Below the pieces are notes generated by a model. That model saw only the letters and a list, made by a program, of their open reading frames with translations, ran no database searches and was not told the origin of the DNA. Position numbers and translations under genes: made by a program. Source: Multiplicimicrobium sp043718225 (lineage in GTDB: Bacteria; Omnitrophota; Omnitrophia; Omnitrophales; Aquincolibacteriaceae). From it: a stretch of 7,776 nucleotides of DNA. The DNA lies in NCBI GenBank assembly GCA_043718225.1, contig JAYSWD010000028.1:1-7776 (forward strand). Direction: 5' to 3'. This document shows positions 6,010-7,776 of this stretch, piece after piece. Numbering within the stretch: position 1 is the stretch's first letter; every line of letters begins with the position of its first letter.

Positions 6010-6033
6010 GCTCTGTGCCCTGGGCACAACCGC
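6010..6033 (+). repeat. 24-bp hairpin repeat, copy 3 (5' flank of rnpB, inverted)
   Basis: On the plus strand it reads GCTCTG, TGCCCTGGGCACA, ACCGC. Compared with copies 1 and 2 the hairpin stem has exchanged an A-T pair for a C-G pair (TGTTCC/GGAACA becomes TGTGCC/GGCACA), so pairing is preserved while sequence changes. It is inverted relative to copy 2, with rnpB between them. Confidence 0.8.
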
Positions 6034-6047
6034 AATCATCTCGGCTA

Positions 6048-6090
6048 GTGCTTAAAAAAGCACAAACGCCATTGGGACTTTCTCAAGTCC
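6048..6090 (-). terminator. Two small hairpins after the lipoprotein gene (possible terminator)
   Basis: Downstream of the lipoprotein stop are GGACTT-GAGA-AAGTCC (6075-6090, with a GNRA-type tetraloop) and GTGCTT-TTTT-AAGCAC (6048-6063). Neither has a proper U-tract after the stem, so termination is only possible, not shown. Readthrough into rnpB cannot be excluded. Confidence 0.3.
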
Positions 6091-6099
6091 ATAGTAAAA

Positions 6100-6471
6100 C
6101 TACTTGGCGGTGGACTCGGCGGCTGCAAGAGTCTTCAGCTGTTCTTTGGAAAGCTCAGCCCAAATCAACTCGGGATACTTATTGATAATCGCTTCAAATC
6201 CCACCTTTGCTTCCACATTTTGCTTCAAAGCGGCGTGGCTCTTGGCGATGTAATATTTCGAAATAATTGCCAAATTACCGTCCGGCTGCTCATTTATATA
6301 TTTCTGATAGGAATCGATCGCTTTTTCATACTTCCCTTCCGCATAAAACTTTTCCGCATCTGAATAACTGCCAAACTGATGATGCGACGGCATATGCAAA
6401 CAGCCGCTCAAAACAATGACTAGAAAAATAAAAAAACCAGCGATTTTATTGAATGGATATATATATTTCAT
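6100..6471 (-). CDS. Small lipoprotein with TPR-like repeats
   Basis: This 123-residue protein has an N-terminal signal peptide (hydrophobic 10-21) ending in the lipobox LSGC, with Cys24 as the lipidation site. Leu, His and Met follow the Cys, with no Asp at +2, so outer-membrane sorting is plausible. Residues 37-105 form TPR-like helix pairs: SDAEKFYAEGKYEKAIDSYQ, then KYYIAKSHAALKQNVEAKVG and FEAIINKYPE, the pattern seen in BamD/YbgF-type proteins. The size allows only about two repeats, so it is far shorter than BamD. The specific function is unknown; a role in envelope assembly or protein contacts is inference. No Shine-Dalgarno sequence precedes the ATG (6469-6471), and a promoter lies so close that the transcript may start at the ATG. 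A strong terminator separates it from the porin gene upstream, so it is its own unit. Confidence 0.85.
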   Translation of the reverse strand: MKYIYPFNKIAGFFIFLVIVLSGCLHMPSHHQFGSYSDAEKFYAEGKYEKAIDSYQKYINEQPDGNLAIISKYYIAKSHAALKQNVEAKVGFEAIINKYPELIWAELSKEQLKTLAAAESTAK

Positions 6472-6477
6472 GTTTTT

Positions 6478-6506
6478 AGTTTATTAATGTCTTCTCAAAA
6501 GGTCAA
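6478..6506 (-). promoter_or_regulatory. Promoter of the lipoprotein gene, probably leaderless
   Basis: On the minus strand TTGACC (6501-6506) and TAAACT (6478-6483) are 17 nt apart. Seven bases beyond the -10 box is position 6471, the A of the start codon. A transcription start there would give a leaderless mRNA, which fits the lack of any ribosome binding site before the gene. Confidence 0.6.
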
Positions 6507-6549
6507 CCAGAAAATTGCTTGTTGTTTCTTCGGAGCAGAACCCTACAAA

Positions 6550-6590
6550 AAGAAAACCCCGGATCCTTTCGAATCCGGGGTTTCTTTTAA
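6550..6590 (-). terminator. Strong intrinsic terminator of the porin gene
   Basis: A perfect 10-bp stem, AACCCCGGAT (6555-6564) and ATCCGGGGTT (6573-6582), has an 8-nt loop and A/T-rich flanks that extend the pairing. On the minus strand it is followed by TTCTTTTTG. It lies 44 nt after the porin stop. The plus-strand side also has TTTCTTTT, so it could work in both directions, though no plus-strand gene is seen. Confidence 0.92.
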
Positions 6591-6597
6591 AACTTCG

Positions 6598-6628
6598 AGA
6601 TCTTAGATTATATAGATCTTAGATCTTA
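6598..6628. repeat. Short direct repeats at the porin 3' end
   Basis: AGATCTTAGAT occurs at 6598-6608 and 6614-6624, and AGATCTTA again at 6621-6628. The third unit includes the porin stop codon (TTA on this strand, 6626-6628). This looks like slippage-type duplication of the sequence just after the stop codon; no function is evident. Confidence 0.6.
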
Positions 6629-7776
6629 AATCGTGTAGATCATCTGAGCGGCAAGTGTGTTCCGTGAACTGTCACCGCCGTAAATGATTCCGTCATCACC
6701 ACTCGCTTTGTCGAGGCGATATTCAAGACGTGTGATCAGATTCTCATACATCTTGTATTCAAGAGTGAATGTATTTCCAAAAACGGTATCATTTCCGCCG
6801 GCGCCCGGTCCTGTTGCGCTGCTGAGTGCAAAGGCGCGGCTCTGTCCCTGGTTTTGGAAAATTTCAGAGCGGAAAGCTCCGGCCCATTTTTCATTGATTT
6901 GGTAACGAGCATAACCGGCCAATTCAAGCCAATTATCATTTTCGCCTGTGCCGGCCCCTGTGCCCAAAATATCTTTTTGATGGCCCCAGTCGATAGCCGC
7001 ACCAAGTGAAAGAGCGTTTGTAACCGCCCAATCCAAAACGTGAGTCCAAAGAAATGTCGGCTGTTCAGCGGTTCCGACAACTTCAGGCCCGTAAAGAATG
7101 GTTGTGAAATATTTTACATTTTCAAGCGGGCTGACACCTACGGCAAATTCAACCGTGCGTCCGGCATTGGTTTCAATGTCATTGTCCCAGCCGTTGTTAA
7201 CGCCGAAATAGAAATCAAGTTTTTCATTGAACCATTTCGTGTTAGTGCGTATACCTGTGTGACGGAAAGGAAGGCCATATCCGTAGCCGATCGAACGTGA
7301 AATATTCCAGTTCGCCGCGGGATTGATGACTTCGCGTCCAGCCAATGTCACCATGCGTCCGACTTTCCAGTTTACAACGGACGGAAGAACATCGCTTTCG
7401 CCAACGCCGGTCGGAGTATTAACTTCGATGAAAGCTTCGTTGAAATCAACGCGTGAGCTTGAAATGCCTTGTTGTGAAACAACTGCCGCGCCTGTGGAAG
7501 CGCTTTGCATAGTCGTGTTATCGCGCCCAGCCAAGATATCAATTTTGAAACCGGCGCCGCCGTCCGCGGGGGCGTCTTTCTTAAAGTAGAAATCAGCCTG
7601 GTTCATATTAAAGCCCTGATTTTGGTCATAGACTTTACCTTGGAAATTTTCGTTCTGGTCGATGTGTTCTGTATAAGACGCAGCAACATATCCGCCAAAA
7701 TCAATGTCTTGCGGCGCATGAATCAATCCACCCGTTTTGACATCGCCTTCTGTCGGCATCACATAACCGCCGCCAA
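6626..7776 (-). CDS. OmpL-like beta-barrel porin (5' end beyond window)
   Basis: The visible C-terminal 383 residues are in an open frame that reaches the window edge (GGGYVMPTEGDV before the first internal methionines), so no start or signal peptide can be assigned. The protein shows alternating amphipathic strands typical of an outer-membrane barrel, for example IDFGGYVAASYTEHIDQN, FNMNQADFYFKKDA, AGFKIDILAGRDNT, VDFNEAFIEVNTP, VNWKVGRMVTLAGREVINP, EKLDFYFGVNNGWDN, VEFAVGVSPLENVKYFTTIL, NDNWLELAGYARYQINEKW and the last strand NTLAAQMIYTI. Periplasmic turns are short and several loops are Gly/Asn/Asp-rich. The combination of NxxQADFYF, the VGRMVTLAG-NPAANWNISRSIGYG segment and GVNNGWDN resembles the putative BBP2 / OmpL-like porin family (PF07642), a diffusion channel of unknown substrate. 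It is followed by a strong terminator. Confidence 0.8.
   Translation of the reverse strand, partial: GGGYVMPTEGDVKTGGLIHAPQDIDFGGYVAASYTEHIDQNENFQGKVYDQNQGFNMNQADFYFKKDAPADGGAGFKIDILAGRDNTTMQSASTGAAVVSQQGISSSRVDFNEAFIEVNTPTGVGESDVLPSVVNWKVGRMVTLAGREVINPAANWNISRSIGYGYGLPFRHTGIRTNTKWFNEKLDFYFGVNNGWDNDIETNAGRTVEFAVGVSPLENVKYFTTILYGPEVVGTAEQPTFLWTHVLDWAVTNALSLGAAIDWGHQKDILGTGAGTGENDNWLELAGYARYQINEKWAGAFRSEIFQNQGQSRAFALSSATGPGAGGNDTVFGNTFTLEYKMYENLITRLEYRLDKASGDDGIIYGGDSSRNTLAAQMIYTI

Noticed and set aside
5414..6048. Open frames on the plus strand across the pyr leader and rnpB
   Set aside because: They run antisense through a structured RNA gene and promoter/leader signals; no protein-like composition or start signals.

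Overview
The window comes from a Gram-negative-type bacterium of moderate GC content. The evidence is a lipoprotein with a signal peptide and lipobox, and a beta-barrel porin-like protein. Every supported gene lies on the minus strand, so transcription runs from high to low coordinates. The lineage cannot be fixed by eye. The porin resembles the OmpL-like (BBP2) barrels common in Planctomycetes/Verrucomicrobia/Omnitrophota-type and related bacteria, but that is only a weak hint.

Right part (about 6100-7776): the 3' part of a porin-like gene runs off the window edge and ends in a strong intrinsic terminator. Next comes a small lipoprotein with TPR-like helices, whose promoter is placed so that its mRNA may be leaderless. 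Middle part (about 5600-6035): a complete bacterial RNase P RNA gene (rnpB) with a perfect 21-bp P1 helix. A 24-bp repeat with a hairpin core flanks it in inverted orientation. A third copy lies in the pyr leader.

Left part (1-5540): a pyrimidine operon, pyrR-pyrB-pyrC-carA-carB, covering the first three steps of UMP synthesis plus the regulator. It starts at a near-consensus promoter (TTGACA, 17 nt, TATCAT). Its leader holds a hairpin with a CUGAGA hexaloop and a 5'-side UAA bulge, matching the PyrR-binding loop, followed by an intrinsic terminator. The expected logic is uridine-nucleotide-dependent attenuation by PyrR, the product of the first gene.

Most unusual is pyrC. It reads as a full-length class I dihydroorotase, but three of the four metal-binding histidines of the family are replaced (Gln73, Gln191, Asn244), which suggests a catalytically dead pseudo-dihydroorotase like the PyrC' of Pseudomonas. 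This gene is also enclosed by two different palindromic repeats. A 149-bp one abuts its start codon and supplies its ribosome binding site. A 109-bp one overlaps its stop codon. No transposase, CRISPR array or tRNA was seen.
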